From positions 992,001 through 1,056,000 of the forward strand of contig OX578280.1 of assembly GCA_951217055.1 (NCBI GenBank): 64,000 bases of DNA, given 5' to 3'. Positions 34,031 to 45,787 of this stretch are shown one piece after another. Every line of letters starts with the position of its first letter. Position 1 is the first letter of the stretch. A program made the position numbers and the translations under genes. Source of the DNA: Gerris lacustris (taxonomy: Eukaryota > Arthropoda > Insecta > Hemiptera > Gerridae). The notes below the pieces were generated by a model. That model saw nothing but the letters and a program-made list of their open reading frames with translations, was not told the origin of the DNA and made no database searches.

Positions 34031-35865
34031 AACCACCTTTGTATTTTTTCTAGTTGATTAAACTGCCGGTTAAGTCTTTAAAGATACCAATTTTTGTCCA
34101 ATATAGCCCTTGTTAAGTGTGTAAATAGTGGGTCCCGCTGACGCTGAGCTTGCATTTATTTCCACAACGGCTGTAATTCACAGCTCATTCAATACTCGAA
34201 TTTTATAAAACTTTTATAACATTAATTTTAATAATCTAATTTTAAATAACAATATTTGATTTCAAATTGTACAAATGAGGCACAAATGGTTGTAAATATA
34301 ATCTAAATTCATGTTAAAAAAAAACAACAATAAAGTCTGTTCCGGACATTTTTATGATTTTAAAAAAAGGAAAAAGTTTATAAAACGAAGGAAAAAAAAA
34401 AAAAAAATGATTGCGAGAGAAAAATAGACAGGAGTTTGCCGAGAAGCAAAGAAATGAGGAATTACAATTCCCCAGTTATTAATTCAATAATGTATTCTAT
34501 CGAGCAATATTCACCCAAAACCATTTAACTTTTTTCCTCTAGATAAAAAAACGTAAAATTAACAAGTTGGCTTTTTTTTTAAATAATTTTTTCCCCATCC
34601 ACATTGATATGGAGATTTTCTTAGATTTTTATATGGAAAGGACAAACTGTTGCAAGCAATTGCTAAAACCACCAAGCAATCTCAAAAAGTTTTAAATTTG
34701 CACACTTGGCAAAAAAATGATTTTTTTATATATATATATTTATTCTTGAATGAAAAAAACAAAAGCTGAATGAAACTTTTTTATACCTCTAGGAATGTAA
34801 GATGATTATTTAAATTTAAATAACAAAAAGGAATATAAAAGTTTCAATAACACGATAAATAAATAAGAGCAAGACAAACGTCAATGTCACGTTATTTAAA
34901 TTCTCCCAGAACCTGGTGAATCTCTAGAACCACTGCCGCTATCACCATGAAATGTTGCAGTTAGATTCCTCTCACATCCCCCCCCCCCCCCATGGGTGTT
35001 CGCTAAGAAATGCCGCTGGGGCTCGTGAGCGACTAGATTGAACTCCTCCTATATCTTCCTATCTCCCTGTTCCTATATCTTCCCTGCTCGTGTAACGCTA
35101 GTTTTTGGTAACGCTTTGCGAGGTTATGTGCCATAGCCAAGAAATGAAACAAATGTCAAAAACATTTATTTGGAAATCTATTTTTCGGAAAGTTGACATT
35201 ATACAAATGCTTCTCCAATGGCCAGAATCGACGGAGATTGAAGAAACTGTGGCATATAATTATTTTCGCCGAGTAAAATAATTGTAATGTTGCTCGACGG
35301 TAGCGCACACTCCCAGTGAATCATGCGGTAATCTAGCTAGTATTATATGAAGAAAATAAGTTATGCTAAATTAGCCAATTTGGGCAGAAATTATTAAATT
35401 ATTATAGTTGAAATGATGCACCTAACTACATACCGTTAGTTTTAAATGAGTCCAGAATCAATTTAGAAACCAACCTGAAACAAAAATAAAAAAATAAAAA
35501 TGAATGATATAGTTTACAACAAATCCAATTAAAATTGTTAAGGGCGTTAAAAAAATGAATTTTTGTTTTTACTTTGCTGTGAAGGAACCATTAAAATAGC
35601 GATGACTTAAATTGAAAGACAAAACTTGGTTAAGTGATAACAGGGTTTACTTTAATTTAGTTATCTCTGTTGTCATAGTAAACTAACTAAGTCCTAACTA
35701 GTTCACTTTAGTTAGTGAAATTCTCTATAAACTAGAAGTTAGAAAGAATGGATGAACCGGTCTTATTAATAATTCAATTATTAGTAATTGAGATTTGAAA
35801 ACTAAATCAAGTTTGATCTGAGTTATTTCTAGAAGCTCGGCATGAAAACAAACCAAAAATATTTT
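34031..35865. other. Mostly unique AT-rich DNA, no gene
   Basis: Contains a C14 tract (34978-34991) in a patch of balanced composition (about 34900-35330) with no coding frame, and A/T-rich runs elsewhere. Confidence 0.3.
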
Positions 35866-36300
35866 TATCTACGATTGATACGAAATATAAACATTGTATC
35901 TCTGTTTAGATGCTTAGAAAATGATTCTTTACGTACTTGTATTCATTGCGCATGCGCGTCTCATAGTTCTGAAGAATTCTTCAGCTTTACGCACGATTAG
36001 CGAGTTTGTTTACATTTAACAAAACTAATTTGCTGTTCTTTTATTAAAGTAACTGTTTATATCGAGTTTTTAGTGAAAAACAATGAGTGAATCAAGTGAC
36101 TTTGACGAAAATGTGGAGAATAATACTCCTCCAGAAATAATTAATTCGGCAAAAAATACAACTCAAGAATTATAATGCCATCTTTATCAAGAGAGAGAGA
36201 GATGCGAACTTACATACAGCAAGTTTATTTTTTTCTGTATTTATTATTTAAATCTAACAATCGTAGATAAAGTACGGTACGTAAAAATCAGCAGAACGCT
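35866..36300 (+). mobile_element. R7 element, truncated, collapsed palindrome
   Basis: Starts ATCTACGATTGATACG. The central palindrome, 56 bp elsewhere, is here only CTGAAGAATTCTTCAG (35969-35984). The mini-ORF starts at 36083 (MSESSDFDENVENN) but two extra bases after the CAAGAATTA segment bring in a stop. The right end is lost after GTACGGTACG. Confidence 0.72.
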
Positions 36301-36889
36301 GTGGCAACTCGTTTGGAGTATGCGAGTGATCTATATAATTATTAATGTTGTTATTTTTACACTTATTTTATCATTATTAATATTAATAATATTATTTTTA
36401 TTTATTTTTTAACTAGGTGTTTATTATTATTAGTTTACATAAGGCAAGCAATTTAAATTATTATCAATAATAGACTTTTCTTATATAATACATGCTTAGA
36501 CATTATTAGCAGTCAATAATTAATCATTTAATAGACACAAAAACAATATAGTAAGGAATTACACAACAAACATAAAAATTGAATAGAAATAACACTACAA
36601 ATAAATGGAATATGTAACTATCATGCTACTCGCTAAAAGTTATTTAAAAAACTAAAATGCTATAACTTCTAAACGAGAAAACTCTGGATACAATTTAGTT
36701 TTTCCACGGCCAAACATCACAATACACTTTTATCATTCGCTTCCACTCCACTCTGTCTAGCGCAACCCTCTGCCAAGTCTCTATACAATAATACAAAATA
36801 CGGGAGAAAAAAAGAAATGTAATGTACTCGTATCAAAAAAAAAAATATATATATATATATACGTAGACATATACGTATGTATACGTATA
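36301..36889. other. A/T-rich simple sequence
   Basis: Contains AATAATATTA-type runs and a (TA)n/(TACGTA) microsatellite at about 36843-36897 that abuts the R3 end. No gene. Confidence 0.45.
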
Positions 36890-37620
36890 CATATACGTGT
36901 GGTGTCGCGGGACACCTGGTAAGAACGAAGTTCCTTACATTTTTCATTAAATATAAATTATAAAATTATACTGCTAAGTACTTAGTATTACTAACTACTT
37001 ATATACATTATTATACATGGCGGGGTTAGAAAAGAGACAAAATTAAAAGTAACGAACTGTTTGCACCTAGCAAGAGTTAAGGAAAAATTAAAAGAAAATC
37101 GTTATTTGTATAATTAAAGCAAGCGTCTTACTATAAATATATATTAAATATAAGAAAAAAGTTGATCATGATGAGTTTATAGTGAAAGAGAATGTTTGTT
37201 AAAGGAGTTTGGATTGAAATAGGACTGATTTCTACCTACCGGCCAATTAATTTAAAATATTATAAAATATATCTCTTCCCCACTCTACAGCTTCTGCTTG
37301 TATCAGGGTGAAATTTTACATGATTATGTTTTATTTATTTACAAAACAAAGTGACATTTTTGACATATATAACAAAAATAATCAAAACAAGTCAAGTAAC
37401 AGGCGTGATCGCTTGGGCGGATAACGTTTTCCAACGAACTCAGCCTGGGCATTGGTAAAATGAACATGTATACCAAATTTCATCTAACTCGGTGAGCTTT
37501 TACTCAAGTTATCGTCATCTGTAGATTTCGTGACGGATTTTGCGTGACGGTGATTTTGGTCGTTTTTTTTCGGATTCACTGCCGGGATCCAGAACGTGCC
37601 ATAAGGAACTTCGTTCCAAA
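36890..37620 (-). mobile_element. R3 element
   Basis: Left end GGTGTCGCGGGACACC with GAACGAAGTTCCTTACATT, right end CATAAGGAACTTCGTTCC. Highly similar to 23413-24212, with a deletion of part of the GTTTACGCGAGCG segment. Confidence 0.75.
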
Positions 37621-37627
37621 AAAAAAA

Positions 37628-38499
37628 TCCAACGTAAGTAATTCGAACCGTAAAACTAAAGTAGCAACCTTGTTTCCTCAATAAGCTTGTATTTCGGGTG
37701 TCTTCAATAATATTATTGAGAAAAACCACATATTGACGTTTATTCTTTCGAGTTATTTAGGATTAATAAGAAGGAAAGAAGGAAAGAATATATGAAGTTA
37801 CAGAAGCGAAATATTAAGAGTACGGGGAGACGTGGAGTTTACACTGAGGCATCATGAGACTCGTAATAAGATGAGACGCGGGGAGGAAGATCCAGCGGAT
37901 CGTGTAGGCGGCATTCTCTGCCACTGCTCGCCGGCTTAATGAACCAGCTCAGTGTCAGCTGCCGTCTTCTGTTCCTTCGTCAGAGTAGAGTAGAGTATCT
38001 ATTCAATAGGCATACAGACCGAGGCATGCCAGATATAACCCTCTGACTCCAGCCTTCTATAGAAATCCCCGACATATGACGTGCTACGAATTCTCGATTT
38101 CTGACAATCCCTCACTCCTTCTTCGTTTTCCTCTTCCCTCGATTCAGACCTCGTGTTGAGCCGGCGAGGGGGAACGGGCTCGAGAAACGCCTCGCCCTAA
38201 AATTCTAACCCCCTTGGAAATCCTTCGACGAATCCTGAAAAGCACCCCTACACCCCGGCCTATACCGAAAAGAGAAAGGACGAAATTAGAAGTCCCGTAA
38301 AGCATTGGAAACCGGCATCAAAAGGCAAAGAACAACGTACGGGTAAGGAATGAAAGCACGAACAAATCAGGTGGAAGAACTTCACTAGTCATACAGGATT
38401 ACACGAAATTCTACTGCTCAAAGTTAATTAATTTTGGACTCGAAAGCTTCATAAAATGTCACTGAAAAATCAGGAGGCAAGCCAGAATAAATCTAAATT
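37628..38499. other. Unique region of raised GC, no gene recognised
   Basis: About 37840-38330 is single-copy in the window and clearly more GC-rich, with motifs such as GCCGGCGAGGGGGAACGGGC. No open frame of convincing length. A promoter, 5' exon or regulatory block is possible. Confidence 0.28.
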
Positions 38500-39092
38500 A
38501 AAAAATCGGTCCGAGACAACTCAGACAAACTTTCTCATATACGAGTTTATAATTACTTAGCCCGGTTTTCAAATGTACATTTAAATATTATTGAACTTTT
38601 CATCAAAATTTATTATAAAAATAACTTCTCCTGCGTGGGGAATCGAACCCGGGCTCTCTCCGTCCGCGTTTTAAGCTAATTTCTCAGGAACTAGATTTTT
38701 CCCGGGAAAACGGCTTATATCGTTGGATTCGTATTCGAATGGACTACATTTTAGAATTTTTTAGTCAAAATCGTCGGAACCATTTTCGAGAAATAATTTT
38801 TTTTCATGTTTTTCAGAGTTTTTGGGGGGCAGCGCCCCCAAATTTAGAGCTAAAATTCATTTCTCGATTTCACCTCTGGGTATGATTTTTCTGAACATGT
38901 ATGCCAAATTTCGTCAAAATCGGCCCAGTAGTTTAGGCTCCAGGCGTCTGCACAGACGACAGACGACGGCCACACATTTTTTAAAACCCACTTTTTTGGA
39001 CTCAGGGGACCTCAAAACGTGTAAATCCATCAAAATCTCAAAATCGAATTTTCGCGCCATCACAATACTTTCTCTTTATATGAGAAAGTAAA
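38500..39092 (-). repeat. R6 repeat
   Basis: Uninterrupted reverse copy. GGGGAATCGAACCCGGGC (38638-38655) is the complement of the B-box/T-arm, and the far end is CACAATACTTTCTCTTTATA. Useful as the empty-site reference for the other copies. Confidence 0.8.
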
Positions 39093-39466
39093 AATAATAA
39101 AAAACACAGATTTCAAAGCCTTTGCCGGTTTTCTATTTATTCTTACAAATGAAGGCTGTATCTTTGCCAGATGGAATTTTATCAAACACCCCTCAACATT
39201 TTTACTACATGAAACATTGCATTAATATTACCGAAGAAATAAATCTCACATCTAAGAATTAATCGGTATATTTTGTCACTACAAAAATATAGACAATTAT
39301 TATGAACTCCGATTTTGACTTTCGTTAAACACTAGAGTTTAACTATAGTGATACCATCGTGTCACAACAACAACAGGGTCCTGAGTGTAGTGACAGACAA
39401 ATGTTTTAGAATACATAAAAATATTGTAGATTAATAATTATTTAAGCGAATAAGTTTCTCTTATAA

Positions 39467-39625
39467 ATAAACAGGCCAAGTGTGTGCTAGTGAGCACACA
39501 GCGAGGGTCCGTAGTCAAGTGTGTGCCAGTCAGCACACAGCGAGGGTCCGTAGGCCACACTGTATAGTTTAAGTAGTACCATATTGATGGTGTTTTTTAA
39601 AATGCTAAAAAGCTTACTTTGAACT
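39467..39625 (+). repeat. R9 end fragment with a tandem duplication
   Basis: GTGTGCTAGTGAGCACACAG followed by CGAGGGTCCGTAG is present twice in tandem (about 39479-39512 and 39520-39553). It then continues like 41440-41540. Confidence 0.7.
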
Positions 39626-39894
39626 ATCCTATGGGTCTGATATTGTCAAAACACATGGACAAATGTTGTCTAAAAACAACTCTGTACGGTGACAACTCTC
39701 TGTTAATATTCCTCAAGATGTTTCAGTAATTAAGGAAAGAATACAGATTTTACACACGTAAACAACTGACTCACACTAGTGGAAGCAAAAATGTTTAAGA
39801 TTAAATAAGTTTAATAGTGGTGCTAGTCAATCTGGTAAAAACAACATTTCGAAACCTGCGTAGACCGATACGTCTTCAGTCGATTTTTTTTTTT

Positions 39895-40035
39895 TTTTTT
39901 TTAATATTAAAATCAAATTATAATTATTATTAACTACGGGAAACAGACAGAGAAAAATACACTCCAGCGCCGGGATTTGAACCATGGGCCTCTATATTTC
40001 CAGTATAGCGCTCTACCAACTAAGCTACGCAGGAG
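39895..40035 (-). mobile_element. R8 foldback with best tRNA-like copy
   Basis: The minus strand at about 40034-39961 folds as a tRNA: acceptor TCCTGCG/CGCTGGA pairs at 6 of 7, D-stem GCTT/GAGC, anticodon stem CTATA/TATAG with loop CTGGAAA (anticodon GGA), T-arm GGTTCAAATCC. The T-stem is imperfect. The AT-rich R8 arm follows. Confidence 0.6.
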
Positions 40036-40675
40036 AATGAGTTTCTCTGACGTTAATGATACTTTGTCCCGAATTTAAGCTTTCAATTTTCCACATAAGT
40101 CTTAGAAGTCAAAAGGGGGTTGAGGTAGGCTGTGGAGCGTACCCGATGATTCCCGAGTACTTCCGAGTGACTGTCTTCGGCGACTTTTTTTGTGCTCCCT
40201 AACGTCTAGTTAAAAGATAGTAGAACACAATACTAGGCCCTAGATAAATTACATCAAAAAGTTGTATAGATTTCTCCCGGGCAATATAGTTGGTGTAAAG
40301 GTAGAGTTAACGTTCAACCAGGGAACTATTTTCTCGAATTATCGGTGATAAATTGACGTGTGAAATGAAAACAGAGCCGAATGCTTGTCTCATGTCGGGG
40401 AGTTGCTGTGGAGCTCAATGCTACATGCAGTGAGACCGGAGAGATCTGCCTGTACCTGACAGACTCCCGAGGCTACTAAATGAAGGGTCCAAAGCACCAA
40501 GCCACCGTCACCTAATTCCACTCGCTTGATCATGTAGGCGAGAAGCATCGAGCTGACAGCACGTAGTAAAAAAAACAAAATTAAACAACAGAACCTATCA
40601 ATCCTATAAAACCAATAACACAAGTAATAACCTCAGCCTGCATCCCATTAACAAATATTATTAACAAATATTCTC
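40036..40675. other. Unique region, no gene recognised
   Basis: Balanced composition with no repeated counterpart. The minus frame at 40390-40623 shows hydrophobic residues but no known domain. Confidence 0.25.
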
Positions 40676-40752
40676 CCAATAATTGTTGCACATTATGTGC
40701 AACAATTATTGGACTGGAGGAAGCTACGTGCAGCACATAGCTTCCTCCAGTC
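40676..40752. other. Two abutting perfect hairpins
   Basis: Hairpin one: CCAATAATTGTTGCACA, loop TTA, inverted copy (40676-40712). Hairpin two: GACTGGAGGAAGCTA, 11-base loop, inverted copy (40712-40752). They share one G. Confidence 0.92.
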
Positions 40753-40859
40753 ATAAATCCAATATACTTTGATGATTTTATGATTTTACCAACATATTGT
40801 CAAATTTATTTAATTCCCCCCCCCCCCCCCGTTTTTTCTTAATCCATCGAAACTGTTTC

Positions 40860-41100
40860 GATTTTGTTTCCAAGCTTACCAAAGGTAACGGAAGCTACGT
40901 GATCGTTCTGAAGAACGAAAACGTTTAATTTGTTTTCATCCAATTTCAAAAATTCTAAGAAAGAAATCCGTTTCACACACCAGGGAACATTTTCGGCTCC
41001 GTTTCTGTCTCTCGTTCTGTCTGTTACTCAATTTGTGCGCACTAACATATCTTAAAAACTATACTCGTTTGATTTTAATGAAATTTGTATGGTAGTTCGT
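40860..41100 (+). repeat. R5-like fragment
   Basis: TTTCCAAGCTTACCAAAGGT and GAAATCCGTTTCACAC match the left part of R5 (61923 onward). The rest is diverged. Confidence 0.5.
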
Positions 41101-41145
41101 AATTAGCCCATTGTTAGCCCCATATAGGTTTCAACCTTATGCACT

Positions 41146-41201
41146 TTTTTTCTCTTCTATCAACATTACCATTAGTGGTAATGTTGATAGAAGAGAAAAA
41201 A
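41146..41201. other. Perfect 26-bp hairpin
   Basis: A 26-base arm ending ATCAACATTACCA, loop TTAG, and an exact inverted copy. Both arms end in T6/A6. Confidence 0.95.
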
Positions 41202-41385
41202 GCGGGCACAGGTAAATCTCCATGTATGGAAATGATGGAGAGATCATTCTCCATGACCTTTTTTTTAAAAAAAAGGCAAATAATGTCATTCAATCATTTT
41301 TTATAATAAGAAATAATCAGCAAAATAATTCCAGAAATCAGTAGAGTAGCTGTCAATCATTCCATATTAATCTCAAAAAGGCAAC

Positions 41386-42115
41386 AATAAATAAACAGGT
41401 CAAGTGTGTGCTAGTCAGCACACAGCGAGGGTCCGTAGGCCCCACTATATAGTGTTTAACTGTAAAGTGTATAAACAGTGTTTTTTTAAAATGCTAAAAA
41501 GCTTACTTTGAACCATTCTAAGGGGATATTCTCAAAACACACTCTAATAAAGTATTTTTTTGCCACTGAACCGGACTACAACCATATAAGTACATCGAAA
41601 AGACCATAATTATAAAAAAAACGTATTTTGTCAATAAAAAATAAAATAATATTTTTTTCGAAATTTCCAAAAAGTGGTATCTTTACTTTTGGTCGAAGAA
41701 TGTTCAGGAATTTTTTCAGATTTTTTGCACTTCACATAAGCGAGATAGAGGGGGGGGGGGGGGGACACGTTTCACACCCACTTCAAACTTAACCCTATCA
41801 AAGTTAAAACCAAAGAATTATATATTTTTGTAATCAGCTCAACGTACCCTTTCATATGATACCCCTTCACGGTGTCGAAAAAAATAAACAAATTTTAACC
41901 CTTAAGTTTTTTTATCCTAATTTTTTTGAAAAATATTTTTTGTAAGTCGCTATATTTTTAAAATATGTGGGCAGGTACAAGACACATACATGCCAAATTT
42001 CAAAGTGATCGGACGAAAGGTGTAGCCGTGAGAGCACGCGAGAGGACGGACGGACAGACACACGCAGGAAAATATAAGGGTCCTTGGTTTGTTTTGCCTA
42101 CGGACCCTAAAAAAT
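41386..42115 (+). mobile_element. R9 element
   Basis: GGGTCCGTAGGC at 41429-41440 is inverted as GCCTACGGACCC at 42096-42107. A hairpin GTGTGCT-AGTC-AGCACAC lies just outside the left repeat. The interior has a G15 tract (41750-41764) and, near the right end, CTCTCGCGTGCTCTCAC in reverse, shared with 33600-33640. No transposase. Confidence 0.65.
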
Positions 42116-42468
42116 AAAATACCCTAAAAAGAAAATATATTATTACTTTATGAATATATTATAATATTCAAAGTATATCTCAAACAAGGTGAGTATATTA
42201 TGTCTAATTATGTACTTGCACTGGAGAATGATGTCTTACTGCCTGCCATATCTAATTGGTTTTTCAACCTTAATATTGTAGTGTCCCTTATCAGACTGAA
42301 GGAATTATAAATTAAAGTAACATGGCCGCACTAATATCCTGACTGTATAAGAAAACAAACTGATAATCTGTATCAAGGCCAACTAACACGTTATCACAAC
42401 TTTTTAAACAAGATTTTTATTCATTAAAATAAACTCTTTGTACATTTTTCACAATTATAATTGTCTAA

Positions 42469-43206
42469 TATAGGCCAAGCGCCAGAGACTTTGAACGAGA
42501 AAAAATTCCGATAAAGCTGAATTTTGGTTTATGGGTTTATTTTGGTCCCCTGATGAACATTTTAATTTTTCCCCCTCGAGGGAGGTCTGCTTTGGCCGCC
42601 ATTTTGAAAAAAAGGGACCTAAATTCGGTTTTTGGCCAATATCTTCGTTCTCATCGATGATTCGACAAAAATAGAAATTATCAAATTTGTAGGACTTTAA
42701 ATTGTCAACAAAAAAGGTTTAATGTCATTATACGCTCAAGTCAATAGTTTCGAAGCTATAGCTCTGCGAAGTGCGTCATTTTTTCGATTTTCAGACAAAA
42801 AATACATTGACACTCGATAATAAATAAATTACCCCGTGGTTTGAATCTATATAGGAACTCGATTTTACCGGTGCCGCGAGCGTGTCGTGGAGTAGAAAAA
42901 CTCCCATTTCATGCGGGTGCAGAAATATGTCGCACTTCACAGAGCTATAGCTTCGAAACTATTGACTTGAGCGTATAATGACATTGTACCTTTTTTGTTG
43001 ACAATTTAAAGTCCTAAAAATTTGATAATATCTATATTTGTCGTATCATCGATGAGAAAGAAGATATTGGCCAAAAACCGAATTTCGGTCCATTTTTTTC
43101 AAAATGGCGGCCAAAGCAGACCTCCTTTGAGGGGGAAAAAATTCAGCTTTATCGGATTTTTTTCCCCGTTAATGGCCTTTTTTTGAGTTATCACTCTTGG
43201 CCTATA
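42469..43206. mobile_element. Large foldback, arms about 290 bp
   Basis: TATAGGCCAAG at the left is inverted as CTTGGCCTATA at the right. Arms contain TTTGGCCGCCATTTTGA and its inverse (about 42593, 43098), and GAAGCTATAGCTCTG and its inverse (about 42752, 42941). The centre of about 150 bases is unique. Arms differ by scattered substitutions and a gap. Confidence 0.8.
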
Positions 43207-43805
43207 ATTTCATACATTAAAAATTTCAAGTTAATTTAAAAGCGTACTAATAAAATTTCAATTTAAAAATGGCGGAGTTTATCATAAGATATCAGCTTGG
43301 TCTAGCTGAAAGTACGTCCTGAACTCAACATTTCCAAAGAGAAAAATGTTAAATGTCGACTTTGGGGTGGGATGGTTAAAATAAGAAGACGATAACTGGG
43401 AAAATTATTCGTAGAATTAATTGGAAAACTGAGTTATAAGCGAGTGGAAAGACAAGGAGAGAGAAGGAAATGGGGGGAATTGGACGGAGCGAGGGCGAAC
43501 CAAAGCAAAGATTTCCACTCGACGGCAGCTAAATAAAACGGCCCCATCACTAATCAGCTTTTCATTTTGTTAACCCAGTCAAAGTAAAATCGGTAATGAA
43601 CATTCCTGCTACATCTCACCAGCCTTTATATCCACCACGCTTACCAACGTCTTAAAACAACATTTTCTTTTTCCTCCATTTTTTTTAGAGAAGGACACCC
43701 TGATTACAACAATATATATTTAGTTTCAAGTTTGAACAAATTCATCTTTGCACCACGTGCCATTAAAAATATTCGTCCTCAATGCGTTCTAGTCCTCAAT
43801 GTTTT
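43207..43805. other. Unique stretch, no gene recognised
   Basis: The patch at about 43430-43640 is of balanced composition without a coding frame. Confidence 0.25.
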
Positions 43806-45137
43806 TTACTTTCTCATTATATAAAAAGTATTGTGATGGCGCGAAAATTCGATTCGATTCGATGGATTTACACGTTTTGAGGTCCCTGAGTCCAAAAAAG
43901 TAGTTTTTAAAAAATGTCTGTCTGTCGTCTGTCTGTAATCTGTCTGTATGTGCAGACGCCTGGAGCCTAAACTACTGGGCCGATTTTGACGAAATTTGGC
44001 ATACATGTTCAGAAAAATCATACCCCAAGGCGAAATCGAGAAACGAATTTTTAGCTCCAAATTTGGGGGCGCTACCCCCCAAAAACTCTGAAAAATCGTG
44101 AAAAATTTTTTCTCGAAAACGGTTCCGACGATTTTGATTAAAAAATTCTAAAATGTAGCTCATTTAAATACGAATCTAACCATATAAGCCGTCTTCCCGG
44201 GAAAAATCTAGTTCCTGAGAAAAAAAAGCTTAAAACACGGACGGAGAGAGCCCGGGTTCGATTCCCCGCCCAGGAGATGTTATTTTTATGATACATTTTC
44301 AATAATTGAAGCGAGCGTAAGCGAGCTTCTTACATTCAACAAACTATGCATCTTGTCTGTCTGTCAGTAACGTTCACGCGTGTGACGATAACTTGAGTAA
44401 AAGTTGACCGATTTAGTTGAAATTTGGTATACATGTTCCTCTTACTAATACTCAGGCTAAGTTCGTTGGACAGCGTGAATCGTCCAAGAGTTCGCGCGCA
44501 ACGCTCGCGTAAACAAGAGGTTCAAAAATTAAATTGGAATTTCAGGACGGGAAAAAATTCTATCATCATCTATTCGATGAGACGAACATTTTTTTCAAAA
44601 AACATTTTTTACTAAAACCAACAGCGACACCACTGTGAATTAATAAAGATCGCTAAAACTATTAAAGCGGACCTAAACGTTTAAAATAGAGAAAACAACC
44701 TTTTTACCGATATCTTACGTTCTAACGTAACGATCTTAATAAAACTTCATATACACCATCTAATCCACAATTGAAACAGGCATGCAAAATTTCAATTTGA
44801 TACATGCAGTAGTTTGTTTGTAGTAAAGAGATACAAATTATAAATATTGAAATAGAGATGTGTGGTTAGAGGAATAGTAAGAATGCGGGGTGGTTCCCCT
44901 ACTACTAGCCGCTGCACTACTACCAGACCCATTATCTATCAACTCATCATGATTTACGATAATCTATTTTTTCAATATTCAATACATATTTATTACTATA
45001 CGCTCGCTTCAATGATAGAGCCACGCGATGCCTAGTTAAATGTGCATACGAAAACTAATAAATGGAAAACACTGGGCTAAATAATTATGAACTCGTAATA
45101 TGAGAAAGTTTGTCTGAGTTGTCTCGGAACGATTTTT
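43806..45137 (+). repeat. R6 repeat interrupted by R4
   Basis: R6 left part at 43806-44304 (B box GGGTTCGATTCCCC near 44254-44267) and right tail at 45036-45137 (ACTAATAAATGGAAAACACT...). The two parts join exactly as in uninterrupted copies once 44305-45035 is removed. Confidence 0.8.
44305..45035 (+). mobile_element. R4 element nested in R6
   Basis: ATTGAAGCGAGCGTA at the left is inverted as TACGCTCGCTTCAAT near 45000, followed by a conserved tail ending GCGATGCCTAGT. Almost the same sequence lies at 60938-61676. Contains CTGTCTGTCAG and the shared core GTTGAAATTTGGTATACATG. No transposase. The CTAG end could suggest Helitron-like insertion, but the 5' end does not fit. Confidence 0.72.
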
Positions 45138-45230
45138 AATTTTTAAAAGTTGGGTTTTAAGGATTTTTTTTATACCTGATAACATATTCGTAAGAGAAGA
45201 TGTGTTTGAGTAGCCTTTGTATGTTCTAAA

Positions 45231-45363
45231 AGCACCTCTAACCACTTCTAACCACCTCTAACCACCTCTAACCACCTCTAACCACCTCTAACCACCTCTA
45301 ATCATCTCCAACCACCTCTAACCACCTCCAACCACCTCTAACCACCTCTAGCCACCTCTAGCA
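45231..45363. repeat. 10-bp minisatellite, about 13 units
   Basis: The unit is ACCACCTCTA with single-base variants (ATCATCTCCA, GCCACCTCTA). Period is about one helical turn. Confidence 0.95.
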
Positions 45364-45594
45364 CATATTGACGATTTGAGACTATCTACCGGCAAAATAG
45401 CACAAATTAGTAGAACCACTCAGCCAAACAAACTTTCTCACCCTAAAAACTAGTAAAATCGAAAAGGGTTTTCTCTATTTAGTAGCAGTTGTATATTTTC
45501 GACGCTATCTTATCTACTGATCTAACCTTTAGCCTTTTATCGTTTGTTATCTACTGCTTAACTTCTTATGTTACTTTATTAGTTGGTCAGAGTG

Positions 45595-45705
45595 TCTGTA
45601 CTAGATATATAGGAGGCCCGTGGTTCGAGTCCCGGTGCTGGAGTCTATTTTTCTCTGTATGTCTCCGTAGTTATTAATAATTATAATTTGGTTTAAATTA
45701 AAAAA
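45595..45705 (+). mobile_element. R8 fragment with tRNA T-arm
   Basis: GGTTCGAGTCCCGGTGCTGG followed by TCTATTTTTCTCTGTATGTC and the AT-rich R8 arm. Confidence 0.55.
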
Positions 45706-45787
45706 ATAAAGATAACTTATAAAACAGTTTAAGTTATCTCGGCTCTAATAACAGATATTTTAAGTTATTTTATATGCTAGCTTAATA

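Noticed and set aside
43806..44163. Minus frames with MYAKFRQNRPSSLGSRRL-type sequence, also at 21404-21733 and 38822-39091
   Set aside because: Conserved between loci only because they lie in R6 repeats; frames are broken differently in each copy.
44305..45035. R4 as a Helitron because its tail ends CTAGT
   Set aside because: The 5' end does not begin with TC after A, inverted ends are present and no 3' hairpin of the right form was found; left unclassified.
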